From assembly GCA_009746045.1 (NCBI GenBank), contig RPFO01000082.1, positions 4,147,952 to 4,211,951 on the forward strand: a DNA stretch of 64,000 nt. The letters are read 5' to 3'. Made by a program: the position numbers and the translations under genes. Of this stretch, positions 60,201 through 62,773 are shown piece after piece. A model generated the notes under the pieces. It saw nothing but the letters and a program-made list of their open reading frames with translations. It was not told the origin of the DNA and did no database searches. Source of the stretch: Mesostigma viride. Its lineage: Eukaryota > Streptophyta > Mesostigmatophyceae > Mesostigmatales > Mesostigmataceae. How positions within the stretch are numbered: the stretch's first letter is position 1; every line of letters begins with the position of its first letter.

Positions 60201-61247
60201 GCCTGGCGGGCCATACGTACTGCATTGTGACGGACGAGAAGCTGCAGGTCAATGCACGGTTCATGGGTGCAGCCCCTGAGTCGACCCTGGTGTCACCTAC
60301 TACCGACCAGTTTGGAGGCAAGCCCGACACCCGCACGTGGATGGACCAGGTGGCCATTCTGCATGGGGGTGACCAAGTGTTGGTGGAAGCGGCATCGCCC
60401 CAGCAAACATCATATGCCATGTCGTTTGGCACCGTCCATGTCAACGGGGTAAGACATGCAGGCCTGGCAGGAGAGAAGCCGATGCTTGGGATAAACAATG
60501 AGGTTCTGCTGCATGGCTCTTGAAGGTGAATTCATAAGGCTTTGCCTGCCACCTGTTTGAAGTCCAAACATGGGTTCTCGTGGCTTAATTCATAAGATCC
60601 AATGCTGTCTCTGAAATGCTTCGGTTTAATTCAGAAATGTCGCTAGGTTCTACTGGCTCTATGGGCAGGATGACGGGAGCATGGAGTCTCGTAACGTAGC
60701 GCTTCCTTGGTTGCTTCAGGGAGGCAGCCAGATCAGTGTCGCTAGATCACTATGCAGTTCAGTCCTCATCCAGCGTTAGTGCGATATCTTGGCTGTAGTG
60801 GCCCCATACCATGCTCAGCTATTGCTGCTTGGACCTATTTACCCACTCATAATCACCTATCAGGCGTTGCACTGTGCAAAACACCCTGCATGTGCGCAGG
60901 AGCCTCTCCTCGGTCGTGCCGGGATGACAAAGCTGGCGTCCGGACTTGCTGTGGGGCGCAACAAGACCCGTGTCGTGATCACCATCCCAGACCTGGGTGC
61001 CATTGAGGTGCAGGTGGTGCGTGCAGACTTCTGGCAGCCCGGATCAGGCCCAGGCCGCAACTTTCTCAACTTGCAGATAAAGGAGTACACCGGCCTCACC
61101 CATGCTCATGGTATCTTGGGGCAGTCGCTTGGGGGTGGGGACGATGGTGCTCACGTCAAGGGTGCTCCGCAGGAATACGAAACCACCAGTATTTTTGCCA
61201 CCGACTGTTTCTACAACCAGTTTCACCAATCGCTGAAGCAGGTGTAG
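4985..61247 (+). CDS. Mosaic LRR / C-type lectin / Cys-rich / root-cap-like gene (5' partial; spliced)
   Basis: Exons I can support: 4985-5056, 7122-7193, 17592-17660, 18684-18781, 19796-19861, 23781-24188, 24912-24974, 30730-30798, 37684-37740, 39792-39847 plus 48347-48353 (split by a retrotransposon), 50229-50357, 56308-56466, 57596-57706, 59724-60448, 60900-61247. They sum to 2,509 bases in one open frame of about 835 residues ending at TAG. Every intron is GT...AG. Phases are 2-2 for the LRR exons, 2-1 for the cap, 1-1 for the nine middle exons, 1-0 and then 0-stop at the end. The mix of LRRs, a lectin fold and Cys modules suggests a surface or secreted recognition protein. No signal peptide is seen because the 5' end is missing, and no kinase follows. 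Unrecognised exons may exist inside the long introns. Confidence 0.78.
5107..6690 (+). repeat. 1.6-kb G/A-only (polypurine) tract in intron 1
   Basis: After a short T-containing lead-in, the plus strand is almost purely G and A. There are arrays of GGGGAGGGAA units (about 5200-5390 and 5630-5765) and long blocks of GGGGGGGAA-type units, with only rare C (GGGGGCAAGG) and T. Pro/Leu- or Gly-rich frames on either strand are artefacts. The run can form triplex or G-quadruplex structures, and its length in the assembly should be treated with caution. Confidence 0.95.
7122..7193 (+). CDS. Exon: leucine-rich repeat 2
   Basis: 72 bases between TTACAAAG and GTAAGT, phase 2-2. It encodes a 24-residue LRR ([18 protein letters not shown] then TSLLNL), with the SGSIP core of plant-type repeats. 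The junction with exon 4985-5056 restores a Leu codon, and its own CT end joins G of the next exon as CTG. Confidence 0.87.
7194..8499. other. Start of intron 2, no recognised feature
   Basis: About 1.3 kb of intron after LRR 2. I see no exon, conserved frame or clear repeat. Confidence 0.5.
8500..8850 (+). repeat. Dispersed repeat of the recombinase-element family, copy 3
   Basis: Begins with TTCTCTGAACATAGTTTCTT and continues with GTGAGATGGAAGGGTAGCCGC, a variant of the 'gaggc...gtgcggcctg' block, TTTTCTGGCCAGG, and CCCCGGCAT...TTTGCATCAC. All occur in the same order in copy 1 and, on the opposite strand, at 37080-37520. Confidence 0.7.
9128..9580 (-). pseudogene. Retroelement C-terminal fragment with PD-(D/E)XK-like segment
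   Basis: A 150-residue frame on the minus strand contains [27 protein letters not shown] and a Lys-containing A..Y stretch ending [13 protein letters not shown]. This order (R-P-D...D-F...D-D-S-V...P...SH...K...VPF-VLE-FG) recurs in C-terminal nuclease-like domains of LINE-type retroelement proteins of algae and protists; I recognise the pattern but cannot name the family with certainty. The rest of the element is missing. A T/A-rich stretch at 8879-8915 lies on its 3' side and could be the element tail. Confidence 0.5.
9600..10639. other. Intron 2 sequence between retroelement fragments
   Basis: No recognised frame. The GGTCTCTTTTCTTTTC motif at about 10107 is shared with copy 2 of the recombinase-element repeat at 4656, so 10088-10640 may be older internal sequence of that element. 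Confidence 0.4.
10640..10915 (+). pseudogene. Tyrosine recombinase remnant (DIRS-like retroelement)
   Basis: Frames give [19 protein letters not shown] followed by HGLRHA, then after a one-base shift [14 protein letters not shown], and after another shift [18 protein letters not shown]. Read in order this is the H-x-x-R ... H/W ... Y block at the C terminus of tyrosine recombinases carried by DIRS-type retroelements; the R and Y are present. At least two frameshifts make it non-functional. The frame then runs straight into the dispersed repeat, which fixes that repeat as the 3' end of the element. Confidence 0.68.
10903..11250 (+). repeat. Dispersed repeat of the recombinase-element family, copy 4
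   Basis: Continues from the recombinase Tyr codon (CATTATGTGGGCCTGCACTG) into the 3' region shared with copies 1 and 2: GCATCGGCGACCGGG, GTTACCCTAAAGTTTCACGG and TTCTCTGAACAC. Confidence 0.75.
11534..11613. repeat. Hairpin with 32-base arms
   Basis: The left arm (about 11534-11565, containing TAGGTTAATATTGTGC) pairs with the right arm (11582-11613, containing GCACAATATTAACCTA) around a 16-base loop. It may be a short foldback element or terminal inverted repeats of a collapsed one. Confidence 0.7.
11614..13138. other. Intron 2, unassigned
   Basis: No exon or protein motif recognised. It may include upstream (Gag-side) sequence of the reverse transcriptase remnant that follows. Confidence 0.4.
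13139..15056 (+). pseudogene. Decayed reverse transcriptase / RNase H of a retroelement, probably DIRS-like
   Basis: The polyprotein is broken over several frames. An N-terminal piece (13139-13501) precedes [34 protein letters not shown] and [17 protein letters not shown] (about 13510-13730), which correspond to the early RT motifs with the first catalytic Asp. Next comes [11 protein letters not shown] (about 14060-14095), a Leu-Asp-Asp form of the YxDD box, then [15 protein letters not shown]. RNase H-like motifs follow: HINLKE near 14792 and [10 protein letters not shown] near 14990. The order RT-RH and motif style fit DIRS/Kangaroo-type elements, and a recombinase remnant lies 2.2 kb upstream, but they need not be one copy. 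Confidence 0.62.
15057..15739. other. Sequence downstream of the RT/RNase H remnant
   Basis: Contains a G18-like homopolymer at about 15265 and short frames with no recognised domain. Probably the remaining 3' part of the retroelement. Confidence 0.4.
15740..15850 (+). repeat. Dispersed repeat shared with 27536-27650
   Basis: GGGTAGAGCAGGGGCACAGC, then TGCGAATTCA and AGATGGCTGG, appear in the same order and spacing at 27536-27650. It lies just downstream of the RT/RNase H remnant, so it may be a terminal repeat of that element. Confidence 0.65.
16901..17096. repeat. Foldback element: 98-base inverted repeat with no loop
   Basis: The left arm (16901-16999) begins GCTCTAAATA and ends GTGAATTCC. 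The right arm (17000-17096) is its near complement, beginning GGAATTGAC and ending TATTTAGAG. Mismatches are scattered. Conserved blocks include TTTTTGCCAC, TTAGCCGG and GATAACCACTC. A third copy of the arm follows at 17262-17361. Confidence 0.85.
17262..17361 (+). repeat. Third copy of the foldback arm
   Basis: Direct repeat of 16901-16999 from GCTCTAAAT to GTGAATTCC with few changes. There is no partner arm on its right; only CTAGAGC remains near 17367. Confidence 0.85.
17592..17660 (+). CDS. Exon: leucine-rich repeat 3
   Basis: 69 bases between CATGCAG and GTAAGT, phase 2-2. It encodes [18 protein letters not shown] followed by GMYTV, a slightly short LRR with the GSIP core. The terminal GT joins the next exon's G as Val. 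Its degenerate C-terminal half is usual for the last repeat before a cap. Confidence 0.83.
17969..18213 (+). repeat. (GGGA)n microsatellite
   Basis: About 245 bases of GGGA units with occasional GGA or GGC units, inside intron 3 between LRR 3 and the LRR cap exon. Confidence 0.95.
18684..18781 (+). CDS. Exon: LRR C-terminal cap
   Basis: 98 bases between GAGGGCAG and GTAAGT, phase 2 in and phase 1 out. The reading [17 protein letters not shown] then [15 protein letters not shown] begins like a final LRR strand and has two Cys, as in LRR capping segments. This exon converts the gene from phase-2 LRR exons to phase-1 modules, so it marks the domain boundary. Confidence 0.78.
18782..19795. other. 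Intron 4, with a membrane-segment-like frame
   Basis: About 1 kb. A frame at 19223-19447 contains [17 protein letters not shown], which resembles a transmembrane helix, and an acceptor-like CAG and donor-like GTGAGC lie nearby. However, no exon here keeps the phase-1 to phase-1 continuity, so I leave it out of the gene model. Confidence 0.35.
19796..19861 (+). CDS. Exon: small Cys-rich module 1
   Basis: 66 bases between CATGTGCAG and GTGAGT, symmetrical phase 1-1. The reading is [20 protein letters not shown], four Cys in a C-x5-C-x6-C-x4-C layout (EB/EGF-like). It joins the cap exon through a Pro codon and the lectin exon through a Ser codon. Confidence 0.82.
20867..21682 (+). repeat. (GGGT)n microsatellite, 0.8 kb
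   Basis: Nearly pure GGGT units interrupted by GGCA, GGGCA and GGT variants, some of which repeat in blocks (GGCAGGTGGGTGGGTG). It lies in intron 5. Gly-Trp-Val and His-Pro-Pro-Thr frames across it are artefacts. Confidence 0.96.
21683..23780. other. Rest of intron 5, unassigned
   Basis: About 2.1 kb with no recognised exon. A minus-strand frame of 112 residues at 23055-23393 has no motif that I recognise. A near-duplicate of GGGGAAAGCAG-TTTGCTGACTTGGTA occurs twice at about 22700-22757. Confidence 0.4.
23781..24188 (+). CDS. Exon: C-type lectin-like domain
   Basis: 408 bases (136 codons) between GGCCGCAG and GTAAGT, phase 1-1. The whole domain sits in one exon. It shows the long-form CTLD signature: opening NGCPPRW, a second Cys pair near GGCLVRV and ISCGAAW, the hallmark [31 protein letters not shown], then [17 protein letters not shown]. 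The sugar/Ca site normally read as EPN or QPD is EPA here, and the WND motif is WYG, so classical Ca-dependent sugar binding is doubtful; protein or Ca-independent ligand binding is likelier (inference). A symmetrical single-exon CTLD is a typical shuffled module. Confidence 0.9.
24189..24911. other. Intron 6
   Basis: 723 bases, GTAAGT...CCTGCAG. An earlier acceptor-like site at 24750 would create a TGA at the junction, so the acceptor at 24911 is used in the model. Imperfect CATGGCTT repeats lie at 24295-24420. Confidence 0.6.
24912..24974 (+). CDS. Exon: small Cys-rich module 2
   Basis: 63 bases between CCTGCAG and GTAAGT, phase 1-1. The reading [18 protein letters not shown] has a four-Cys C-x5-C-x5-C-x4-C layout, the same class as module 1 with the CPxGxxC core. 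It begins with a Phe codon completed from the lectin exon. Confidence 0.85.
25027..25458. repeat. 54-bp minisatellite, 8 copies
   Basis: Eight head-to-tail units start at 25027 and recur every 54 bases. They are almost identical; the main variation is a CCGTGG/CAGTGG/CCATGG site that alternates between units. Because 54 is a multiple of three, an open frame of 18-residue repeats appears on the minus strand, which is not evidence of coding. There are no unique spacers, so this is not a CRISPR array. Confidence 0.95.
25910..27074. repeat. Compound (CACT)n-(CGCA)n-(CACT)n-(CCCA)n microsatellite
   Basis: About 1.16 kb. CACT runs to about 26135, then mixes with CGCA and CCCA units to about 26405, CACT again to about 26610, a CGCA/CGCT zone containing a threefold repeat of about 48 bases (26610-26750), and CCCA from about 26834 to 27040. 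It lies in intron 7. Thr-His-Ser-Leu frames are artefacts. Confidence 0.96.
27400..27700 (+). repeat. Dispersed repeat with TATA-box-like motif, possible solo terminal repeat
   Basis: 27536-27650 matches 15740-15850 downstream of the RT remnant. Just upstream, GGTTGCTATAAAAGG (about 27460-27474) resembles a core promoter. A terminal repeat of the same retroelement is the likely reading; its borders are not visible. Confidence 0.45.
27701..30136. other. Intron 7, unassigned
   Basis: No recognised gene. A minus-strand frame of 139 residues (29088-29507) has no motif that I recognise. A 66-base AG...GT interval at 29941-30006 keeps phase 1-1 but has only two adjacent Cys, so I do not call it an exon. 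Confidence 0.4.
30137..30342. repeat. 31-bp AT-rich minisatellite, about 7 copies
   Basis: Units of the form GATGATGTAGTATATTTGCA plus TATGTTATACT recur every 31 bases with few changes. The sixth unit is slightly longer. Confidence 0.92.
30730..30798 (+). CDS. Exon: small Cys-rich module 3
   Basis: 69 bases between AACGTGCAG and GTGAGC, phase 1-1. The reading [15 protein letters not shown] then TSSRKC has a four-Cys C-x5-C-x6-C-x5-C layout. The junction with module 2 gives a Gly codon. Confidence 0.83.
30799..31917. other. Intron 8, first part
   Basis: No recognised exon. About 32 bases at 31003-31034 (TCCCGATTTCTGGCCTGCGC and onward) recur at 51323-51354, marking an otherwise unseen dispersed repeat. 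Confidence 0.5.
31918..32175. repeat. 37-bp minisatellite, 7 copies
   Basis: Units starting GGCATCTACTATGATTGTAT and ending ATAATTACTTAT recur at 31918, 31955, 31992, 32029, 32066 and 32103, and a last shortened or altered unit follows. They are nearly identical. Confidence 0.95.
32176..34984. other. Intron 8, middle part: low-complexity and GC palindrome clusters
   Basis: Contains an (AAT)n-(AAG)n tract at 32708-32757 and two clusters built from GCGTCAG/CTGACGC palindromes (33338-33460 and 34770-34865) about 1.4 kb apart, which are roughly inverted to each other. No coding motif is recognised between them. Confidence 0.5.
34985..35075 (-). repeat. Dispersed repeat of the recombinase-element family, copy 5 (reversed)
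   Basis: Reverse complement of the block GTTCCCATGAGCATCGGC and neighbouring sequence in copies 1, 2 and 4. CCAGTCTCTCCCTAGTGT just before it recurs at 37506-37523. Confidence 0.65.
35128..37044. repeat. Interleaved direct repeats A-B-A-B (85 bp and 420 bp)
   Basis: Repeat A is at about 35128-35212 and 35705-35789 (one visible difference, CTTCATGAAG/CTTCGTGAAG). Repeat B is at 35243-35662 and 36625-37044, each 420 bases and identical as far as I can read. The A-to-B distance is about 30 bases in the first pair and about 835 in the second; B1 and A2 are only 42 bases apart. This could be a tandem duplication with a deletion in one copy, or split direct repeats of a tyrosine-recombinase retroelement. 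Confidence 0.85.
37080..37520 (-). repeat. Dispersed repeat of the recombinase-element family, copy 6 (reversed)
   Basis: Reverse complement of copies 1 and 3: AATGCCGGGGCTGTCA, CTGGCCGGAAAACTGGCCA, GAAGCAGCTATCCTTCCATC and AAGAAACTAAATTCAG occur in reversed order. Confidence 0.68.
37684..37740 (+). CDS. Exon: small Cys-rich module 4
   Basis: 57 bases between GTGGGCAG and GTGAGT, phase 1-1. The reading [18 protein letters not shown] has a compact four-Cys C-x4-C-x5-C-x4-C layout. The Glu codon is completed by the G that ends module 3. Confidence 0.85.
37741..39791. other. Intron 9
   Basis: About 2 kb, GTGAGT...TTTTGCAG, with a C15 run at 39757-39772 as part of the pyrimidine tract before the acceptor. 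No other feature is recognised. Confidence 0.6.
39792..39847 (+). pseudogene. Exon: Cys-rich module 5, 5' part, split by an LTR retrotransposon
   Basis: After acceptor TTTTGCAG the exon reads [19 protein letters not shown] and stops at the insertion point. The last five bases (GCGGC, 39843-39847) are the target duplication. Removing the element and one duplicate gives a 63-base phase 1-1 exon with four Cys that continues at 48347, exactly the size and layout of the sister modules. With the 8.5-kb element present, the mRNA would need to skip this exon (which keeps frame) or would be truncated. Confidence 0.88.
39848..40255 (-). repeat. LTR (3' LTR of the minus-strand element), 408 bp
   Basis: Starts AGTTAGATATATATATG and ends CTCAGCTAACT. 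Matches 47930-48341 throughout except for the missing ATGC. Confidence 0.95.
40256..41276 (-). other. 3' untranslated region of the LTR element
   Basis: About 1 kb between the RNase H stop and the 3' LTR. It includes a (CATGCA)n stretch near 40915-40938. The bases next to the LTR (CTGAAAGAAAACATAATGGG on the minus strand) are purine-rich and are the candidate polypurine tract. No frame with a recognised domain. Confidence 0.6.
41277..42840 (-). CDS. Copia-type reverse transcriptase and RNase H
   Basis: An open frame of over 500 codons. [17 protein letters not shown] opens the RT region. [11 protein letters not shown] corresponds to the copia KARLVARG block and [12 protein letters not shown] to the D-x-K-x-A-F-L-x-G motif with the first catalytic Asp. 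GLQSAPRIF corresponds to GLKQAPR. The YVDD box reads [12 protein letters not shown], keeping both Asp but with His-Gly in place of Tyr-Val. RNase H follows with [27 protein letters not shown] and NAADALTKV, the D-E-D-D set of copia elements, and ends at TAG (41277-41279). Upstream the frame connects to the protease by a shift near 42840. Confidence 0.9.
42841..43905 (-). CDS. Integrase C-terminal segment and retropepsin-like aspartic protease
   Basis: The frame starts with an integrase-tail segment ([31 protein letters not shown], about 43900-43735), then a Pro/Gln-rich linker. The protease core lies at about 43350-43100: [14 protein letters not shown] (catalytic D-T-x-A), a flap-like [11 protein letters not shown], and the second conserved segment NALLGDPFI. 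It is about 100 residues, the normal retropepsin size. In known copia elements the protease lies before integrase; here it lies between integrase and RT, and no D-T/S-G/A motif is present upstream. The frame ends past a shift near 42840. Confidence 0.8.
43906..45000 (-). CDS. Retrotransposon integrase (HHCC and D-D-E core)
   Basis: The zinc-binding domain is [14 protein letters not shown] ... [13 protein letters not shown] (His-His-Cys-Cys). The core follows with [33 protein letters not shown] and [13 protein letters not shown], giving Asp, Asp and Glu. The second Asp to Glu spacing is about 30 residues, a little short. [12 protein letters not shown] is the usual post-core helix. A second Cys-rich motif, [15 protein letters not shown], sits at the N-terminal end near 44960. 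About 100 residues between it and the HHCC domain carry no protease motif. The tail passes into the next frame at about 43905. Confidence 0.88.
44990..45990 (-). CDS. Gag capsid-like region and CCHC zinc knuckle
   Basis: A frame of about 215 residues (45254-45901) has the helical pattern of copia Gag proteins: [49 protein letters not shown]. After a frame change near 45320, an acidic/basic stretch and a Lys-Gly repeat from a CCCTTG hexamer array (about 45160-45215) lead to [14 protein letters not shown], a perfect C-x2-C-x4-H-x4-C knuckle (about 45030-45072). The knuckle frame and integrase frame differ by one shift, the usual Gag-Pol position. Confidence 0.8.
46337..47919 (-). CDS. N-terminal Gag-side frame of the LTR element, function unknown
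   Basis: The first ATG after the 5' LTR (47919, MAPKNSEAK) is only 10 bases inside it. A shift near 47830 leads to the long frame ending at 46337. That frame is rich in Ala, Pro and Ser; a more structured part reads [20 protein letters not shown] and [20 protein letters not shown]. The C-terminal end ([20 protein letters not shown]) looks helical. Base use is much more GC-rich than in the pol region. I do not recognise a family; a matrix-like Gag extension is plausible. Confidence 0.55.
47912..47929 (-). promoter_or_regulatory. Candidate primer binding site
   Basis: On the minus strand TGGATTAGACATGG follows the LTR end with no gap. TGG is the expected complement of a tRNA CCA end. The site overlaps the first ATG of the Gag-side frame. 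I cannot assign the tRNA. Confidence 0.5.
47930..48341 (-). repeat. LTR (5' LTR of the minus-strand element), 412 bp
   Basis: Same ends as 39848-40255 and the same sequence plus the 4-base ATGC insertion at about 48261 (GCCATGCAGAATAAC against GCCAGAATAAC). Confidence 0.95.
48342..48353 (+). pseudogene. Exon: Cys-rich module 5, 3' part
   Basis: The duplicate target GCGGC (48342-48346) is followed by TGCTCCG and the donor GTACGT. It supplies the last Cys of the module split at 39847. The final G completes the Glu codon of the next exon. Confidence 0.85.
48354..50228. other. Intron 10
   Basis: About 1.9 kb, GTACGT...TGCCACAG. It includes imperfect AGGTTTACC/GGTTTACTA repeats (48720-48900) and a perfect palindrome at 48945. 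A 24-base AG...GT interval at 49044-49067 would be in phase but is not called. Confidence 0.55.
48945..48972. repeat. Perfect 28-bp palindrome
   Basis: TAGCATGTACTACT followed immediately by its complement AGTAGTACATGCTA, with no spacer. Confidence 0.9.
50229..50357 (+). CDS. Exon: larger Cys-rich module A
   Basis: 129 bases (43 codons) between TGCCACAG and GTAGGT, phase 1-1. The reading starts [20 protein letters not shown], then [10 protein letters not shown], and ends NSSGLCVG, with five Cys and two Asn-x-Ser/Thr sites. The layout C...G.GC....PYC resembles the exon at 57596, so the two are probably duplicates of one module type. Confidence 0.82.
50589..50625 (+). repeat. Left terminal inverted repeat, 37 bp
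   Basis: Exact complement of 55816-55852. It contains the inner palindrome AACTAGTT. Confidence 0.9.
51473..51552. repeat. Three-armed inverted repeat
   Basis: GACAGGACAACAGCTATCTA with TCAATGAT is followed by two inverted copies (GATAGATAGCTGTTTGTCC and GATAGATAGCTGTTGTCC), so either right-hand copy can pair with the left arm. Confidence 0.85.
51805..51925. repeat. Two copies of a 31-bp palindrome in a tandem repeat of about 90 bp
   Basis: GCGTGACCCACAACG, a single T, and its complement occur at 51805-51835 and again at 51895-51925. The following CTCCACTTCGGTCTA and CCACACG...GTGTCGGCGCTTGGTAT are also shared. A third, decayed unit begins at about 52013. Confidence 0.9.
52115..52530. repeat. 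158-bp tandem repeat, about 2.7 copies
   Basis: AGGTACGCAATCTA recurs at 52115, 52251 and 52409. The last two copies are nearly identical; the first lacks a short GTGCGTAACTAGGGA duplication. Each contains GGGTGCGCACTTCTCAGAAT. Confidence 0.9.
53447..53585 (+). repeat. G-rich orientation of a minisatellite of about 42 bp
   Basis: Units contain GATGGTGGGGGGTTGCAGCC followed by ATGCATGCGTGGATGGTGG. The same unit appears in complement at 54080-54660. Confidence 0.85.
53633..53990. repeat. (TTGAA)n pentanucleotide array with a TTGTCAATTGAA border
   Basis: Over 200 bases of nearly pure TTGAA, then units of TTGTCAATTGAA to about 53990. It is flanked by the two oppositely oriented minisatellites. 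Confidence 0.95.
54080..54660 (-). repeat. C-rich orientation of the minisatellite of about 42 bp
   Basis: About 14 imperfect units built from CCACCATCCACGCATGCATG and GCTGCAACCCCCCACCATCC. It is the complement of the array at 53447-53585. Confidence 0.9.
54661..55815. other. Right interior of the TIR element
   Basis: No transposase motif is recognised. The longest frame (55149-55541, 130 residues) has no motif that I recognise. Confidence 0.45.
55816..55852 (-). repeat. Right terminal inverted repeat, 37 bp
   Basis: Exact complement of 50589-50625, followed by TA. Confidence 0.9.
56308..56466 (+). CDS. Exon: larger Cys-rich module B
   Basis: 159 bases (53 codons) between TTTGCACAG and GTGAGT, phase 1-1. 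The reading starts [20 protein letters not shown], then [10 protein letters not shown], and ends DILSECYG, with four Cys. The opening C-x-D-T...G...GC....P.C matches the exon at 57596, so these are related modules; the acidic second half ([13 protein letters not shown]) is specific to this copy. Confidence 0.82.
56467..57595. other. Intron 12
   Basis: About 1.1 kb, GTGAGT...CACGCAG, no recognised feature. Confidence 0.55.
57596..57706 (+). CDS. Exon: larger Cys-rich module C
   Basis: 111 bases (37 codons) between CACGCAG and GTGGGT, phase 1-1. The reading [20 protein letters not shown] is followed by [18 protein letters not shown]. Four Cys; the first half closely parallels module B and, more loosely, module A. 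The end GCSG matches the end of the split module 5. Confidence 0.83.
57707..59723. other. Intron 13
   Basis: About 2 kb, GTGGGT...CACTACAG. GACAGGTTTATTGTACA and CATACAGGTTTATTGTACA near 57749 and 57818 form a short direct repeat. No exon is recognised. Confidence 0.5.
59724..60448 (+). CDS. Exon: von Willebrand D / root-cap-like domain, first part
   Basis: 725 bases from acceptor CACTACAG to donor GTAAGA, phase 1 in, phase 0 out. The first 140 residues have Cys in [25 protein letters not shown] and VSACGFEL, then a helical Ala/Val-rich part. From about residue 145 the frame reads [36 protein letters not shown] and [17 protein letters not shown]. This is the D-P-H-F...F-D-F-N-G...VN..F start of vWD-like domains as seen in plant root-cap proteins. 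Without splicing at 60449 the frame stops at 60523; the phase-0 donor matches the next acceptor. Confidence 0.85.
60900..61247 (+). CDS. Last exon: vWD / root-cap-like domain, second part, and stop
   Basis: 348 bases after acceptor TGTGCGCAG, phase 0, ending with TAG. The reading begins [19 protein letters not shown], then [37 protein letters not shown] and ATDCFYNQF. The HGILGQ motif near the end is the characteristic close of root-cap/vWD-like domains. No hydrophobic anchor follows, so the protein probably ends extracellularly as a secreted or wall-bound form (inference). Confidence 0.85.
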   Translation, partial: EPLLGRAGMTKLASGLAVGRNKTRVVITIPDLGAIEVQVVRADFWQPGSGPGRNFLNLQIKEYTGLTHAHGILGQSLGGGDDGAHVKGAPQEYETTSIFATDCFYNQFHQSLKQV

Positions 61248-61500
61248 AGGAAGTGGAGGGTGGAGTTCATGCAGGAGCTGAATGGTGGGCTTGCATTTAC
61301 GGGATGCTGGATGTCGAGGGGTACGGAGTTGACAGCTGGTGCCACCTTTTCGCCCCAACCCCCCTCTTCATCATGGGGGCTGCTTTTGTTGTTTTACTTG
61401 GCTCTGCACCCGAACGCAAAAGCGCGGGACTTGGCAGATTAGCTGGAGCATTTTTTACCAGACAGTCTTTCGAGCGCCAAACTTTTGCTCTTCCTCTTTT
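61248..61500 (+). other. Probable 3' untranslated region of the mosaic gene
   Basis: No clear poly(A) signal is seen. The sequence runs into tandem repeats from 61501. Confidence 0.4.
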
Positions 61501-62040
61501 GACCATCAGCTGACTCGTCCTTGAGCGGCGAGTCAGCCTGGGGGGGAATGGTCCGTGGGTGAACCAGGGTTGGGATGTAGTACCCCAACTGTCTCGTTTT
61601 AGATATGGCATACAGTTATTGCAGTTTTCTCGTCTTTCTGTCCGGTGTTGTTCTCTTCCTTTTTTGGCCAGGGGGGAAATGGTTTAACTGGCCCGTGGGT
61701 GAACCAGGGTTGGGACATAGTACCCCATGGTTTCAGGAATTTTTTTAAAATATGACTTAGTTTCTTGTCTGTCTGGCGTTTTTCTCCTCTTTTGACCATC
61801 AACTGACTCGTCCTTGAGTGGCGATTCAGGGGGGAAATGGTTTAACTGGCCCGTGGGTGAACCAGGGTTGGGACATAGTACCCCATGGTTTCAGGAATTT
61901 TTTTAAAATATGACTTAGTTTCTTGTCTGTCTGGCGTTTTTCTCCTCTTTTGACCATCAACTGACTCGTCCTTGAGTGGCGAGTCAAAGGGGGAACGGTT
62001 TAAGTGGCCCGTGGGTGAACCATAGTTGGGACTTGGGGAA
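61501..62040. repeat. 158-bp tandem repeat, about 3.4 copies, just downstream of the gene
   Basis: CCCGTGGGTGAACC recurs near 61695, 61853 and 62011 (spacing 158), with a divergent first copy near 61555. TGACTCGTCCTTGAGTGGCG with AGTCA, a small hairpin, is in three of them. The second and third units are nearly identical. Confidence 0.92.
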
Positions 62041-62042
62041 TT

Positions 62043-62095
62043 AATAAGTTCATTAATTAATTAATCCACACGTAATTGCGTCACGTGCCGTGCTG
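62043..62095 (-). repeat. LINE 3'-end fragment (reversed)
   Basis: On the minus strand GCACGTGACGCAATTACGTG is followed by a TTAA-type run. It matches the 3' end of the ORF1-only LINE (CACGTGACGCAGTCACGTGC, then the same kind of tail). Confidence 0.55.
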
Positions 62096-62773
62096 GTCTG
62101 TGTGGCTGTACGTTTTTTTTTCCAATTGAAAAATACTGCGGAATATGGGGTATTTTCAAGGGGGCAAAGTAGAGCAAAAAGTACTGGAAATACAGGGTAG
62201 TGCTGAAAATACGGGGTATTCTTGAGGAGGATGCAAAAAATATGGAGTATTTGAAGGGTGTGTCAGTTTCCACCCTATAGACAACATATGATGCACTTCC
62301 TATTCTATTCATTCACATTCATTCGAGCATAGATAGTGGTGTGACTCATGCACCTGTTACCACTTGCAACCAAACCCATTTACATGTTGTAAACATGATT
62401 CTTCATTCAAATACATGCATTATATGTGTGTAGTAGTTGGGATGCAATTACTGTCCACCAATTAAACTAGCTAGCTTTCGTTAATTATAATATTCTTGTA
62501 TGACGAGGCGCTGGCCATGGCGCCGGTGAAACGGAATGCTATTCTCGGAGAAATATTGAGGCCTGGGCAAGATGGGCATCCTGGAGGCTCAGGTTAAATG
62601 GAAAATGAAAATAAATTAAATGTAAAATGACTTCGTTGGGTTCATGTAGCACGTATTCGCTTGCTGATGGTTTCGTTGGGGTGAGCGAAGCCGCGCCTAA
62701 CTAAGCTAACTAAGCTAACTCTAAGCTAACTAAGCTATTGAAACCTAACTAAGCTAACTCTAAGCTAATCGGC
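62096..62773. other. Unassigned, ending in a short tandem repeat
   Basis: No gene is recognised. Repeated GGGTATT/AAAATACGG motifs lie at 62140-62250, and CTAACTAAG units form an array at about 62696-62768. Confidence 0.5.
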
